Source: Microbacterium sp. (GTDB lineage Bacteria > Actinomycetota > Actinomycetes > Actinomycetales > Microbacteriaceae). From it: a stretch of 64,000 bases of DNA. The stretch covers positions 496,001-560,000 of the forward strand of contig JAFKIL010000002.1 in the NCBI GenBank assembly GCA_017306415.1, given 5' to 3'. Positions within the stretch are counted from its first letter, which is position 1; each line of letters begins with the position of its first letter. The position numbers and the translations under genes are program-made. This document shows, piece after piece, positions 41,055 through 51,078 of the stretch. Under the pieces are notes generated by a model, which searched no databases, was not told where the DNA came from, and was given only the letters and a program-made list of their open reading frames with translations.

Positions 41055-42512
41055 ATGACGTTCATCGTGACGTGGTGGCCGATCGTCGTGATCGTCGCCG
41101 ACATCGCCATCCGGATCACCGCGATCATCGTCGTGCCCCGCAATCGGCGGCCCACGGCGGCGATGGCGTGGCTGCTCGCGATCTACTTCATCCCGTTCAT
41201 CGGCGTGCTGCTCTTCCTGCTGATCGGCAACCCCCGCCTGCCGCGGAAGCGGCGACGCAAGCAGGATGCGATCAACGAGTACATCCGCGAGACCAGCGCA
41301 CACCTCGACTTCGGCACGCTCCGGCCGAACGCCCCGGACTGGTTCACCTCCACCGTCACGCTCAACCGCAACCTCGGCGCGATGCCGCTCGCGGGAGACA
41401 ACGCGGCGCACCTCATCCCCGACTACCAGGCGAGCCTCGACGCGATGGCGGAGGAGGTTCGCCGCGCGCGCGACTACGTCCACGTGGAGTTCTACATCCT
41501 GCAGTCGGATGCCGCGACCGACAACTTCTTTCGCGCGCTGGAGGAGGTCAGGGCCCGCGGTGTCACCGTACGGGTGCTCCTCGATCACTGGGCGAACCGT
41601 GGCAAGCCGTACTACCGGCGCACGCTGCGACGACTCACCCGGATGGGCGCGAAGTGGCGGCTGATGCTGCCCGTGCAGCCATTCAAGGGCAAGTACCAGC
41701 GCCCGGATCTGCGCAATCACCGCAAGCTCGTCGTCGTGGACGGCGACGTCGCGTTCATGGGTTCGCAGAACCTGACCGACTCGACGTACAACCTCAAGAA
41801 GAACATCCGTCGCGGACTGCACTGGGTCGACCTCATGGTCCGTGTCGAGGGGCCGGTCGTGGCATCCATCAACGCCGTCTTCCTCTCGGACTGGTACAGC
41901 GAGACGGGCGAGACCCTCGAGCACGAGATCGAGCTCTTCGAGATGAACGCGGGGCCGGGCGACCTCGACTGCCAGATCATCCCCTCCGGCCCCGGCTTCC
42001 GTTTCGAGAACAACCTGAGGCTTTTCCTCGGTCTGCTCTATTACGCGCAGCGCAAGATCATCATCGTCAGTCCCTACTTCGTGCCGGACGAGGCGATGCT
42101 GCTCGCGGTGACGACGGCATGCCACCGCGGCCTCCAGGTCGAGCTCTTCGTCTCCGAGGAGGGCGACCAGGCGATGGTGTACCACGCCCAGCGCAGCTAC
42201 TACGAGGTGCTGCTGAAGGCCGGCGTGCGCATCTGGATGTACCGCAAGCCCTTCATCCTCCACACCAAGAGCCTCACGATCGACGACGAGGTCGCCATCA
42301 TCGGCTCGAGCAACATGGACATGCGCTCGTTCGGTCTGAACATGGAGATCTCGATGCTCGTTCGCGGGAGTGAGTTCGTGAACGAGATGCGGGACGTCGA
42401 GGACATGTACCGGAATCTCAGCAGAGAGCTCACACTGGAGGAGTGGGAGAAGCAGCCGCTGCGCTCCACCGTGCTCGACAACCTCGCGCGGCTGACATCG
42501 GCTCTGCAGTAG
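41055..42512 (+). CDS. cls: Cardiolipin synthase (phospholipase D family)
   Basis: A 485-residue enzyme with two N-terminal membrane helices and two HKD motifs: HRKLVVVDGD starting at residue 222 and HTKSLTIDDE at 403. It joins two phosphatidylglycerol molecules to form cardiolipin in the plasma membrane. GAAGGGG precedes the ATG, and TACGCT at 41022-41027 is a likely -10. A lipoprotein gene follows after eight bases. Confidence 0.93.
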   Translation: MTFIVTWWPIVVIVADIAIRITAIIVVPRNRRPTAAMAWLLAIYFIPFIGVLLFLLIGNPRLPRKRRRKQDAINEYIRETSAHLDFGTLRPNAPDWFTSTVTLNRNLGAMPLAGDNAAHLIPDYQASLDAMAEEVRRARDYVHVEFYILQSDAATDNFFRALEEVRARGVTVRVLLDHWANRGKPYYRRTLRRLTRMGAKWRLMLPVQPFKGKYQRPDLRNHRKLVVVDGDVAFMGSQNLTDSTYNLKKNIRRGLHWVDLMVRVEGPVVASINAVFLSDWYSETGETLEHEIELFEMNAGPGDLDCQIIPSGPGFRFENNLRLFLGLLYYAQRKIIIVSPYFVPDEAMLLAVTTACHRGLQVELFVSEEGDQAMVYHAQRSYYEVLLKAGVRIWMYRKPFILHTKSLTIDDEVAIIGSSNMDMRSFGLNMEISMLVRGSEFVNEMRDVEDMYRNLSRELTLEEWEKQPLRSTVLDNLARLTSALQ

Positions 42513-42520
42513 GAGGACGG

Positions 42521-43255
42521 ATGCGCCGCGTCGCCGGACTGCTCGCCGCGTTGCTCGTGGTCGCGGTGCTGTCCGGCTGCTCGGTCCGCTCCGACATCCC
42601 GCCGGCCGTGCCGTCCAGGGTGCCCACCGGGAGCGCCCCTACGCAGCCGACGGACGGCCCGACCGCGCAGGTCGCGGCCGGCTGGCTGGCGGACGGGCGG
42701 ACGATCGGCGTCGTGACCTGGGGCAGCTCCTCATGCGTCCCGGTCGGCGGTGCCGCCACCGTCGCGGGCGACACGATCACCGTCCCCCTCGCGGCCGCGG
42801 CGGGTCAGCGGGCGTGCACCTCCGACCTCGCCCCGCGGGTCACGCTCGTCGCCACCCCCGACGGTGTCGACCCGACGCAGGACTACGACCTGCGCGTCGT
42901 CGGCTCCGAGGTCAGCGGTGAGGCCGATCTCGACGGGGTGGATGGCCTCGCCGGCCCGAGCGCCCCGCCGACCGACGGACCCAGCGCGGGCTGGACCGGG
43001 GAGGACGGGCTGTTCGTCATCGTCACGTTCGGCTCGGGCTGCCGCCCGCGGGTGGAGGATGCCGCGGCCACGGGTCCCGCCGAGGTCACGGTGACGTTCG
43101 CGCGCGCGCCGCACGGCCAGATGTGCGACATGTCGTACGGTCCTCGCGGGTCGGTGGCCCACGTGTCGGGCCTCCAGGAGAGCGAGGGCGTGACGGCGGT
43201 GCTGAACGGAGACGGCCTCGACGGCGTGCGCGTGCCTGTCGTCGGCGAGAACTGA
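42521..43255 (+). CDS. Putative lipoprotein of unknown function
   Basis: A 244-residue protein with a short signal peptide and lipobox LSGC (Cys 20). Two similar ~80-residue halves each begin with a GVVTWGSSSCVP- or VIVTFGSGCRP-like strand and contain paired cysteines, suggesting an internal duplication. A Pro/Thr-rich linker follows the anchor. AGGAGG lies four bases before the ATG. It is likely co-transcribed with cls. Confidence 0.72.
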   Translation: MRRVAGLLAALLVVAVLSGCSVRSDIPPAVPSRVPTGSAPTQPTDGPTAQVAAGWLADGRTIGVVTWGSSSCVPVGGAATVAGDTITVPLAAAAGQRACTSDLAPRVTLVATPDGVDPTQDYDLRVVGSEVSGEADLDGVDGLAGPSAPPTDGPSAGWTGEDGLFVIVTFGSGCRPRVEDAAATGPAEVTVTFARAPHGQMCDMSYGPRGSVAHVSGLQESEGVTAVLNGDGLDGVRVPVVGEN

Positions 43256-43261
43256 GCGTGC

Positions 43262-43273
43262 CAGCATGGGTTC
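43262..43273 (+). promoter_or_regulatory. Possible leaderless promoter of the YbjQ gene
   Basis: CAGCAT (43262-43267), six bases, then ATG at 43274. The hexamer lacks the usual first T. Confidence 0.35.
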
Positions 43274-43615
43274 ATGATCGTCGTGACCACGAATGACATC
43301 CCCGGGTACCGGATCACCCAGGTCCTCGGCGAGGTGATGGGCCTCACCGTCCGCTCCACGAACTTCGCGCAGGGCTTCACCGCCGGCTTCCGCTCCCTCG
43401 GCGGCGGCGAGATCCCCGAGTTCACGAAGATCATGTACGAGAGCCGTAACGACGTCATGAACCGGATGCTGGGCGAGGCCCAGAACCGCGGTGCGAACGC
43501 CGTCGTCGCGATGCGGTTCGACACGGACTCGATCGGCAACTTCACCGAGGTCTGCGCCTACGGCACCGCCGTGGTGATCGAACCGCTCGCGGTTCCCGCC
43601 CCACCCACCGCGTGA
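43274..43615 (+). CDS. YbjQ family (UPF0145) heavy-metal-binding-domain protein
   Basis: A 113-residue protein with VTTNDIPGYRITQVLGEVMG at the N-terminus, a central RNDVMNRMLGEAQNRGANAVVAMRFD segment and a C-terminal AYGTAVVIEPL strand, all typical of YbjQ proteins. They form pentameric rings; their role is not known. The gene is followed by an inverted-repeat element and a convergent XRE regulator. Confidence 0.88.
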   Translation: MIVVTTNDIPGYRITQVLGEVMGLTVRSTNFAQGFTAGFRSLGGGEIPEFTKIMYESRNDVMNRMLGEAQNRGANAVVAMRFDTDSIGNFTEVCAYGTAVVIEPLAVPAPPTA

Positions 43616-43638
43616 CCTCCCTCTCCTGCCGCGTCGTC

Positions 43639-43728
43639 GCGTACCGTTCTCAGGAACTCATGCCTCTTCGCGGCGCTACACGCGGCTGCATCCCCAGCCA
43701 GGGTCCTGCGGTCCTGAGAACGGTACGC
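43639..43728. repeat. Intergenic inverted-repeat element, copy 2
   Basis: Perfect 17-bp inverted arms GCGTACCGTTCTCAGGA (43639-43655) and its complement (43712-43728) enclose 56 nt between convergent genes. Fifteen bases of each arm match the element at 23514-23611. Its right arm ends one base before the stop codon of the XRE gene. Confidence 0.85.
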
Positions 43729-43729
43729 G

Positions 43730-43912
43730 TCAGTCGGCGCGAACGAGCAGGTCGCCGATCTCGCAGTCGAGAGCTCGACAGATCGCGGAGAGCGTCGAGT
43801 AACGGATGGCCCGTGCGCGGTCGTTCTTGAGGATCGACAGGTTCACGATCGAGACCCCCACGAGCTCCGAGAGCCGTGTCAGGGTCATCCCGCGCTCTGC
43901 GAGGCCGGACAT
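43730..43912 (-). CDS. Small XRE-type helix-turn-helix regulator (YozG-like)
   Basis: About 60 residues that are nearly all HTH: GMTLTRLSELVGVSIVNLSI, then LKNDRARAIRYSTLSAICRA and LDCEIGDLL. This matches the compact Cro/CI-type regulators often found alone or beside membrane proteins. The ATG at 43912 has GGAGGGG directly before it; an in-frame TTG at 43924 would lengthen the protein by four residues and is an alternative. It is divergent from clpC with 120 bases between starts, so it could sense or affect that promoter. Confidence 0.8.
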   Translation of the reverse strand: MSGLAERGMTLTRLSELVGVSIVNLSILKNDRARAIRYSTLSAICRALDCEIGDLLVRAD

Positions 43913-44032
43913 CCCCTCCGTCAAGCGCGGGTATGCCCACGGCGAACACCGGCACGCGGCATCCGGGCTCTCGTTACCCTCGATGTAAGGCGCTGCACGG
44001 GTCACCCGACCCCGCGCCCGAAGGAGTTGACG

Positions 44033-46558
<2,526 letters not shown>

Positions 46559-46564
46559 CGGCCG

Positions 46565-46602
46565 GACGAAGGGGCGGATGCTGCGGCATCCGCCCCTTCG
46601 TC
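46565..46602 (+). terminator. Terminator after clpC
   Basis: A perfect 17-bp stem (46565-46581 with 46586-46602) and tetraloop starts six bases after the stop. Its core GAAGGGGCGGATGC repeats the stem of the terminator at 26943-27003. Confidence 0.85.
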
Positions 46603-46637
46603 GTCGGCGCCGGAGCGAGCCCCGCCGCGCGCGGTCG

Positions 46638-46649
46638 TAGGCTGGACGG
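46638..46649 (+). promoter_or_regulatory. Leaderless promoter of argA
   Basis: TAGGCT (46638-46643), six bases, then ATG at 46650. Confidence 0.55.
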
Positions 46650-47150
46650 ATGAGCGCGTTCACGGTCCGGCCGGCGACCACGGCGGATGTCCGAGGCATC
46701 CACGCCCTGCTTGAGCCCTACGTGCAGCGACGCATCCTGCTGGGCAAGGACCTTGTCGTGCTCTTCGAGTCCACGCAGCAGTTCCTCGTCGCCGAAGCGG
46801 ACGGCGAGCTCGTCGGCTGCGGTGCGCTGCACGTCATGTGGGAGGACCTCGGTGAGGTCCGCACGCTCATCGTCGCCGACGACTGGCTGCACCATGGTGT
46901 GGGACGGGCCATCGTGGAGGGGCTCGAGGACGACGCGCGGACTCTGGGCCTGAGCCGCCTGTTCTGCCTCACGTTCGAGGTGGACTTCTTCACGGCGCGG
47001 GGATTCGAGCCGATCGGCGAGCAGGTCGTCGACCCGGACGTGTACTCGCAGCTCATCCGGAGCCCCGACGAGGGCGTGGCCGAGTTCCTCGATCTCGCCC
47101 ACGTGAAGCCCAACACGCTCGGCAACACCCGGATGCTCAAGAAGCTGTGA
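46650..47150 (+). CDS. argA: Amino-acid N-acetyltransferase (short actinobacterial NAGS)
   Basis: A 166-residue GNAT protein. VRPATTADVRGIHALLEPYV is the typical start, the CoA-binding loop reads LHHGVGRAIVEGL, and the tail LDLAHVKPNTLGNTRMLKKL matches the short, kinase-free N-acetylglutamate synthases of actinobacteria such as Rv2747. It makes N-acetylglutamate for arginine synthesis. No other arg genes are nearby, as is usual for this form. Confidence 0.88.
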   Translation: MSAFTVRPATTADVRGIHALLEPYVQRRILLGKDLVVLFESTQQFLVAEADGELVGCGALHVMWEDLGEVRTLIVADDWLHHGVGRAIVEGLEDDARTLGLSRLFCLTFEVDFFTARGFEPIGEQVVDPDVYSQLIRSPDEGVAEFLDLAHVKPNTLGNTRMLKKL

Positions 47151-47202
47151 CCGAGATCCTCGGCGCTGGGCGCGCCGGGCGCAGCGCCGCGAGACGTCCG
47201 CT

Positions 47203-47214
47203 TAGCCTGGCTGC
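47203..47214 (+). promoter_or_regulatory. Leaderless promoter of the membrane-anchored protein gene
   Basis: TAGCCT (47203-47208), six bases, then GTG at 47215. Confidence 0.5.
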
Positions 47215-47916
47215 GTGAGCAGCACACCCGCACGACGTCATTCGCCGGCGGTGTATCGCCGTCGTCGGCTGGTGCTGTTCGTCGCCCTGATCGCGGTCGT
47301 GGCTCTGGTCTGGCTGCTGATCGCGCAACCGTGGCGCGCGGGCGGCGCCGAGCCGGCGGTCGCCGCGAGCCGCTCCACGGATCCCGCGACGTCGCTCCCC
47401 GCGCCGTCGAGCTCTCCGACCTCCACGCCGACCGCGACGAAGAAGGCGACGCCCAGCGCGACCCCGACGCGAACCGGCACACCCAGCCCGGGCGCGACCA
47501 ACGCGACGAAGCCGTGCGCGGCGTCCGACATCGTGGTGGCGGCGGTCGCGGACAAGACGTCGTACGGGGCGGGTCAGAATCCGAAGCTGTCGATCAAGCT
47601 CACCAACGAGGGATCGGCCGCCTGCACGTTCAACGTCGGCACGACCACGCAGTCGTTCACGGTCACGAGTGGAAGCGACACCTGGTGGCGCTCGACGGAC
47701 TGCCAGACCGAGCCCAGCGACATGGTGGTCCTGCTGAAGGCGGGGCAGACGGTGTCGAGCGCGCAGCCCGTCGTGTGGGACCGGACGCGCTCCTCCGTCT
47801 CGACCTGCCAGTCGACGAACCGGCCGAAGGCCCCGGGCGGCGGAGCCACCTATCACCTGAGGGTGTCGATCGGGGGAGTAGCATCTCAGGGAGACACCCT
47901 GTTCCTGCTCTATTGA
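47215..47916 (+). CDS. Membrane-anchored extracellular protein of unknown function
   Basis: A 233-residue protein with a basic N-terminus, one membrane helix (~22-40), a Thr/Ser/Pro-rich stalk (~50-98) and a C-terminal beta-rich domain of about 130 residues with spaced cysteines (KPCAASD, SAACTFNV, STDCQTEP, VSTCQST). The arrangement suggests an exported sensor or binding domain on a glycosylatable stalk. It resembles actinobacterial DUF4232-type proteins only loosely. No partner gene is adjacent. Confidence 0.7.
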   Translation: MSSTPARRHSPAVYRRRRLVLFVALIAVVALVWLLIAQPWRAGGAEPAVAASRSTDPATSLPAPSSSPTSTPTATKKATPSATPTRTGTPSPGATNATKPCAASDIVVAAVADKTSYGAGQNPKLSIKLTNEGSAACTFNVGTTTQSFTVTSGSDTWWRSTDCQTEPSDMVVLLKAGQTVSSAQPVVWDRTRSSVSTCQSTNRPKAPGGGATYHLRVSIGGVASQGDTLFLLY

Positions 47917-48337
47917 GCCCTGCGCGTGTCGGCCATTTTGTCCCCCTAAAGGGGGACAGACAAATCCCTTGCAGAGGGATACCGTTGAGGTGCAACGTGG
48001 CGCAACGTCATGGTGTGAGCTGTCCCCAGCAGCGTAACGATCCGTCCCCAGCGGGTCCTACACCGTAGCGCGCAACGTGATGGGCCCTCTCGAGTTCTCC
48101 AGTCCCCAATGGGCGACTCGAGAGGGCCCCGCTTCATTTCCGGGACCTTCGTCGCCCCCGGTGCGGTGGCTGTCGCCTCTTCGCGCCGTCCGGAACGCAT
48201 CGCAGGGCGATGTTCCGAAGGGGGATGGTCTCACAGTACTCCCGGCCCTCGACACGAGGTGCGCGCCGCGCCGAAGACGACTGACGGATGCGGCGGATCG
48301 GCCCGGGTCTGCCGGCGCCGCGGCACCTGTGCACGGC
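47917..48337. other. Long structured intergenic region with repeats and hairpins
   Basis: No gene is supported here. It holds an IR of 9-bp arms with AA between (47939-47958), a 6-bp hairpin (47964-47980), three GCAACGT repeats (47992, 48002, 48072), three TCCCCA boxes (48023, 48045, 48103), the composite motif at 48023-48039, a 13-bp stem (48082-48094 with 48117-48129) and an imperfect hairpin near 48190-48216. Such density suggests a regulatory RNA or a cluster of protein sites. Confidence 0.55.
48082..48129. terminator. Strong 13-bp hairpin in the 48-kb intergenic region
   Basis: A perfect stem GGGCCCTCTCGAG (48082-48094) pairs with 48117-48129 across a 22-nt loop that contains a TCCCCA box. 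No T-run follows on the plus strand, so terminator function is uncertain. Confidence 0.4.
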
Positions 48338-48349
48338 TAGCCTGGAACC
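48338..48349 (+). promoter_or_regulatory. Leaderless promoter of the SseB-like protein gene
   Basis: TAGCCT (48338-48343), six bases, then GTG at 48350. Confidence 0.5.
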
Positions 48350-48760
48350 GTGGCATCCGAGATCGAGCGCGCAGACGACCCGACCCTCCTCCGGAATCCG
48401 CCCCTGACCGACGCCCTGCAGACGCAGGACATGGCCGCGATCGCCTTCGCGCTCCGGCACGGACCGACCGTGGTGCCGCTCGCAACCGGCGCGCCGGACG
48501 CCGATCGGTCGGAGGAGGATCGCTCCGAGCCGTGGGTCTACCGCGCGTCGCCGACCGATGAGCCGGTCCTCCTGCTGTTCAGCGATGCGCGATTCCGCCC
48601 GCCCGCCGTGCCGGCCGCGGCGGGAGCGGGCTCGCCCGCGTGGCTCCGCGCGTACCTCGATGCCCACGCATCCGAGATCGGCGCGGTGTTCCTCGACTTC
48701 GCGGGTCCGCACCCACTGCGTGCGACGCCCGCCGACCTCATCGCGGCGCTCGACGCCTGA
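48350..48760 (+). CDS. Small acidic protein, weakly SseB-like
   Basis: A 136-residue soluble protein. PWVYRASPTDEPVLLLFSDA and WLRAYLDAHASEIGAVFLDF recall the SseB N-terminal domain, but the match is weak and by eye only. The start is set by the leaderless promoter. It converges with radA, with nine bases between stops. No function is assigned. Confidence 0.65.
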   Translation: MASEIERADDPTLLRNPPLTDALQTQDMAAIAFALRHGPTVVPLATGAPDADRSEEDRSEPWVYRASPTDEPVLLLFSDARFRPPAVPAAAGAGSPAWLRAYLDAHASEIGAVFLDFAGPHPLRATPADLIAALDA

Positions 48761-48769
48761 CTCCCGGCG

Positions 48770-50140
48770 TCAGAAGTCGGGGACGTCGCCGTCGTCGACC
48801 GGCGCGGCGGCATGCGCCCCGACGAGCCGCAGGGCGTCGGCGATGCCACCGGAACGTTCGTCGAGGATCGTCCGGTAGCCGAGCCGCGCCGCCTCGGTGC
48901 GACGCTGGGACGCCTGGCTCACCGGCCGGATCTCGCCGGACAGGCTGAGCTCGCCCACGGCCGCGACGTCGTGGCGGATGGCCTGCTCCCGCAGGGCGGT
49001 CGCGATCGCGATGGCGATCGCCAGGTCGGCGCCGGGCTCGACGAGCCTCACGCCGCCCACCGTGGAGACGTAGACGTCTTTATCGGAGAGGCGCACTCGG
49101 CCCCGTCGTTCGAGGATGGCGAGGATCATCGCGACCCGGGACGAATCGACGCCGCTGACGACCCGACGCGGATTCGGTGCCGTCGTCGCGACGGTGAGCG
49201 CCTGCACCTCGACGGGGAGGGCGCGGCGACCCTCGAGCGCGATCGTGACGCAGGTGCCGGCGACCGGCTTGCCGTTGCCCAGGAACAGCCTGCTGGGGTC
49301 GGGGACCTCCTCGATGCCCGCACCGGTCATGTCGAAGCAGCCGACCTCGTCGGTCGGGCCGAACCTGTTCTTCTGCGTACGGATGAACCGCAGCGACGTC
49401 TGCCGGTCGCCCTCGAAGTGGCACACGACGTCGACCAGGTGCTCAAGGATGCGCGGGCCCGCGATCGAGCCGTCCTTCGTGACGTGGCCCACGATCACGA
49501 TCGGCAGTGCGCGGTCCTTCGCCACCCGGATGAGGGTGGACGCGACCTCGCGCACCTGGCTCGGGTGACCGGCCAGTCCGTCGGACATCGAGGACGACAC
49601 GGTCTGCACCGAGTCGACGATGAGGAGCTCGGGCTGTACCTCGTCGACGTGGCCCAGGATCGTCGCGAGGTCGGTCTCGCTGGCGAGGAACAGCTCGTCG
49701 TCGAGCGCCCCGGTGCGTTCGGCCCGCAGCCGGATCTGCGCCGTCGACTCTTCACCGCTCGCGTACAGCACTCGACGGCCCGCCCGAGCGCTCTGCGCGG
49801 CGACCTCGAGCAGCAGGGTCGACTTGCCGACGCCGGGCTCACCCGACAGGAGGACGGCGGCACCGGGGACGATGCCGCCCCCGAGCACGCGGTCGAACTC
49901 GCCGACACCGCTCGTGCGGCGCGGCGCCTCGGTCGTGTCGATGGTCGTGATGGGGCGCGCGGCGCGGCCGGCGGCGGGCGCGACGGGCGTCACCGAGCGG
50001 ACGATGCCCGTCGTCTCGGCCGCCTCGACCACGGTGCCCCACTGCTGGCACTCGCCGCAGCGGCCGGCCCACTTGGGGCTCGTCCACCCGCACTCGGTGC
50101 ACCGGAACGCCGCGGCGGTGGTCATGCGTCGGGTGGCCAT
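48770..50140 (-). CDS. radA: DNA repair protein RadA
   Basis: A 456-residue RecA-like protein with an N-terminal four-cysteine zinc finger (CTEC and CGEC), Walker A GEPGVGKST (~98), the RadA motif KNRFG (~254) and a C-terminal Lon-like domain. It drives branch migration in recombination. A much longer open frame continues upstream to 50926, but the zinc finger sits at the true N-terminus and a TACGCT-N6-ATG promoter fixes the start at 50140. Confidence 0.96.
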   Translation of the reverse strand: MATRRMTTAAAFRCTECGWTSPKWAGRCGECQQWGTVVEAAETTGIVRSVTPVAPAAGRAARPITTIDTTEAPRRTSGVGEFDRVLGGGIVPGAAVLLSGEPGVGKSTLLLEVAAQSARAGRRVLYASGEESTAQIRLRAERTGALDDELFLASETDLATILGHVDEVQPELLIVDSVQTVSSSMSDGLAGHPSQVREVASTLIRVAKDRALPIVIVGHVTKDGSIAGPRILEHLVDVVCHFEGDRQTSLRFIRTQKNRFGPTDEVGCFDMTGAGIEEVPDPSRLFLGNGKPVAGTCVTIALEGRRALPVEVQALTVATTAPNPRRVVSGVDSSRVAMILAILERRGRVRLSDKDVYVSTVGGVRLVEPGADLAIAIAIATALREQAIRHDVAAVGELSLSGEIRPVSQASQRRTEAARLGYRTILDERSGGIADALRLVGAHAAAPVDDGDVPDF

Positions 50141-50152
50141 GGGCTCAGCGTA
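50141..50152 (-). promoter_or_regulatory. Leaderless promoter of radA
   Basis: On the minus strand TACGCT (50147-50152), six bases, then ATG at 50140. Confidence 0.55.
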
Positions 50153-50250
50153 CGGGCAGCCGCCGACATCACCGCGGGGGCGCGGCGGGGTGCCCGCGTT
50201 GCCCAGGTCGAGGCGGTTCCGCGACGGCGCTCGATCCGCCGTGGGGCAGC

Positions 50251-51012
50251 TCAGCCTGTCACGCTGCCGCCCAGCGCGGCCTCCATCCGCCGGCGCTCGT
50301 CGATGCGGCGGATGAGCTCCTCCTGTGCGCGCGCGACCAGGTCCGGGTCGATCGGCCTCTGCGGGACCGCGGACGTGCCGTGGTGCCGCGCGACGTAGTC
50401 GGCCAGTTCGGGCCCGGACTCCCACGAGACGACGAGACCGTACCGCGCCGCGGTGCCGCGGTGCCACACCGCGTGCCACAGGCGCTGGGTGTCGACGACG
50501 ACGCGCGTGCCGACGGGGAGGGGGATGCGCACCTCGCTCGCCGGATCCATCCGATCGCTCCGGAGCAGCAGCATGGACTCGGCATCGTCGGTGAGGTTCA
50601 GGAAGCCCCGCACGATCCAGCCCGAGCCCGTCGGGTTCAGCCGGTTGTTGTCGTCGCGGTGCAGATTGCCGACGGCATCCGCGTAGGTGTTCGGCTGCAG
50701 CTCGACGACACGGCAGCGGCCGACGTCGGCGCCCGGCTCCTGTGCGCGGCGGGCGAGGGTCGGCGCCCGGAGGACCTGCGAGGGGATCCAGACCCCGCCC
50801 TTGTCCGGGCGCGGGGGCGTGTGATTCCAGAACCCGTTGCACTCGACCTCGCCCGCGTAGCTCGTGAGCGGGGCGAACCGGGTGATGCCGGACGAGCGCC
50901 AGCCGGTGTACTCGAGCCCGGTCCACTCCGCCGGGTCGCAGGGGCGGTCGTCGCGGTCCAGCACGACGTAGCCGGCCCGATCGAGAGCCGCGAGCGTGAG
51001 GTGGTCGCCCAT
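50251..51012 (-). CDS. Putative Fe(II)/2-oxoglutarate oxygenase-like protein
   Basis: A 253-residue protein not matched to a named family. It has an HRDD motif in GNLHRDDNNRLN and, about 55 residues on, VVVDTQRLWHAVWHRG followed by RYGLVVSWE. The spacing of HxD, a distal His and an Arg-containing strand resembles the metal site of double-stranded beta-helix oxygenases. The N-terminal part (GLEYTGWRSSGITRFAPL) and a C-terminal helix are unassigned. GAAAGG precedes the ATG by about seven bases. It lies between radA and ldh, both minus strand. Confidence 0.6.
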   Translation of the reverse strand: MGDHLTLAALDRAGYVVLDRDDRPCDPAEWTGLEYTGWRSSGITRFAPLTSYAGEVECNGFWNHTPPRPDKGGVWIPSQVLRAPTLARRAQEPGADVGRCRVVELQPNTYADAVGNLHRDDNNRLNPTGSGWIVRGFLNLTDDAESMLLLRSDRMDPASEVRIPLPVGTRVVVDTQRLWHAVWHRGTAARYGLVVSWESGPELADYVARHHGTSAVPQRPIDPDLVARAQEELIRRIDERRRMEAALGGSVTG

Positions 51013-51078
51013 CGCTGGCCTTTCGCGTCGCGGCGCGGTCGCCGCCGAGCCCAGCCTAACTCCGCGGCCGCGCCGGCA

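Noticed and set aside
50141-50926. Upstream extension of the radA frame
   Set aside because: The zinc finger and a leaderless promoter place the start at 50140; the extension overlaps another gene on the same strand in a different frame.
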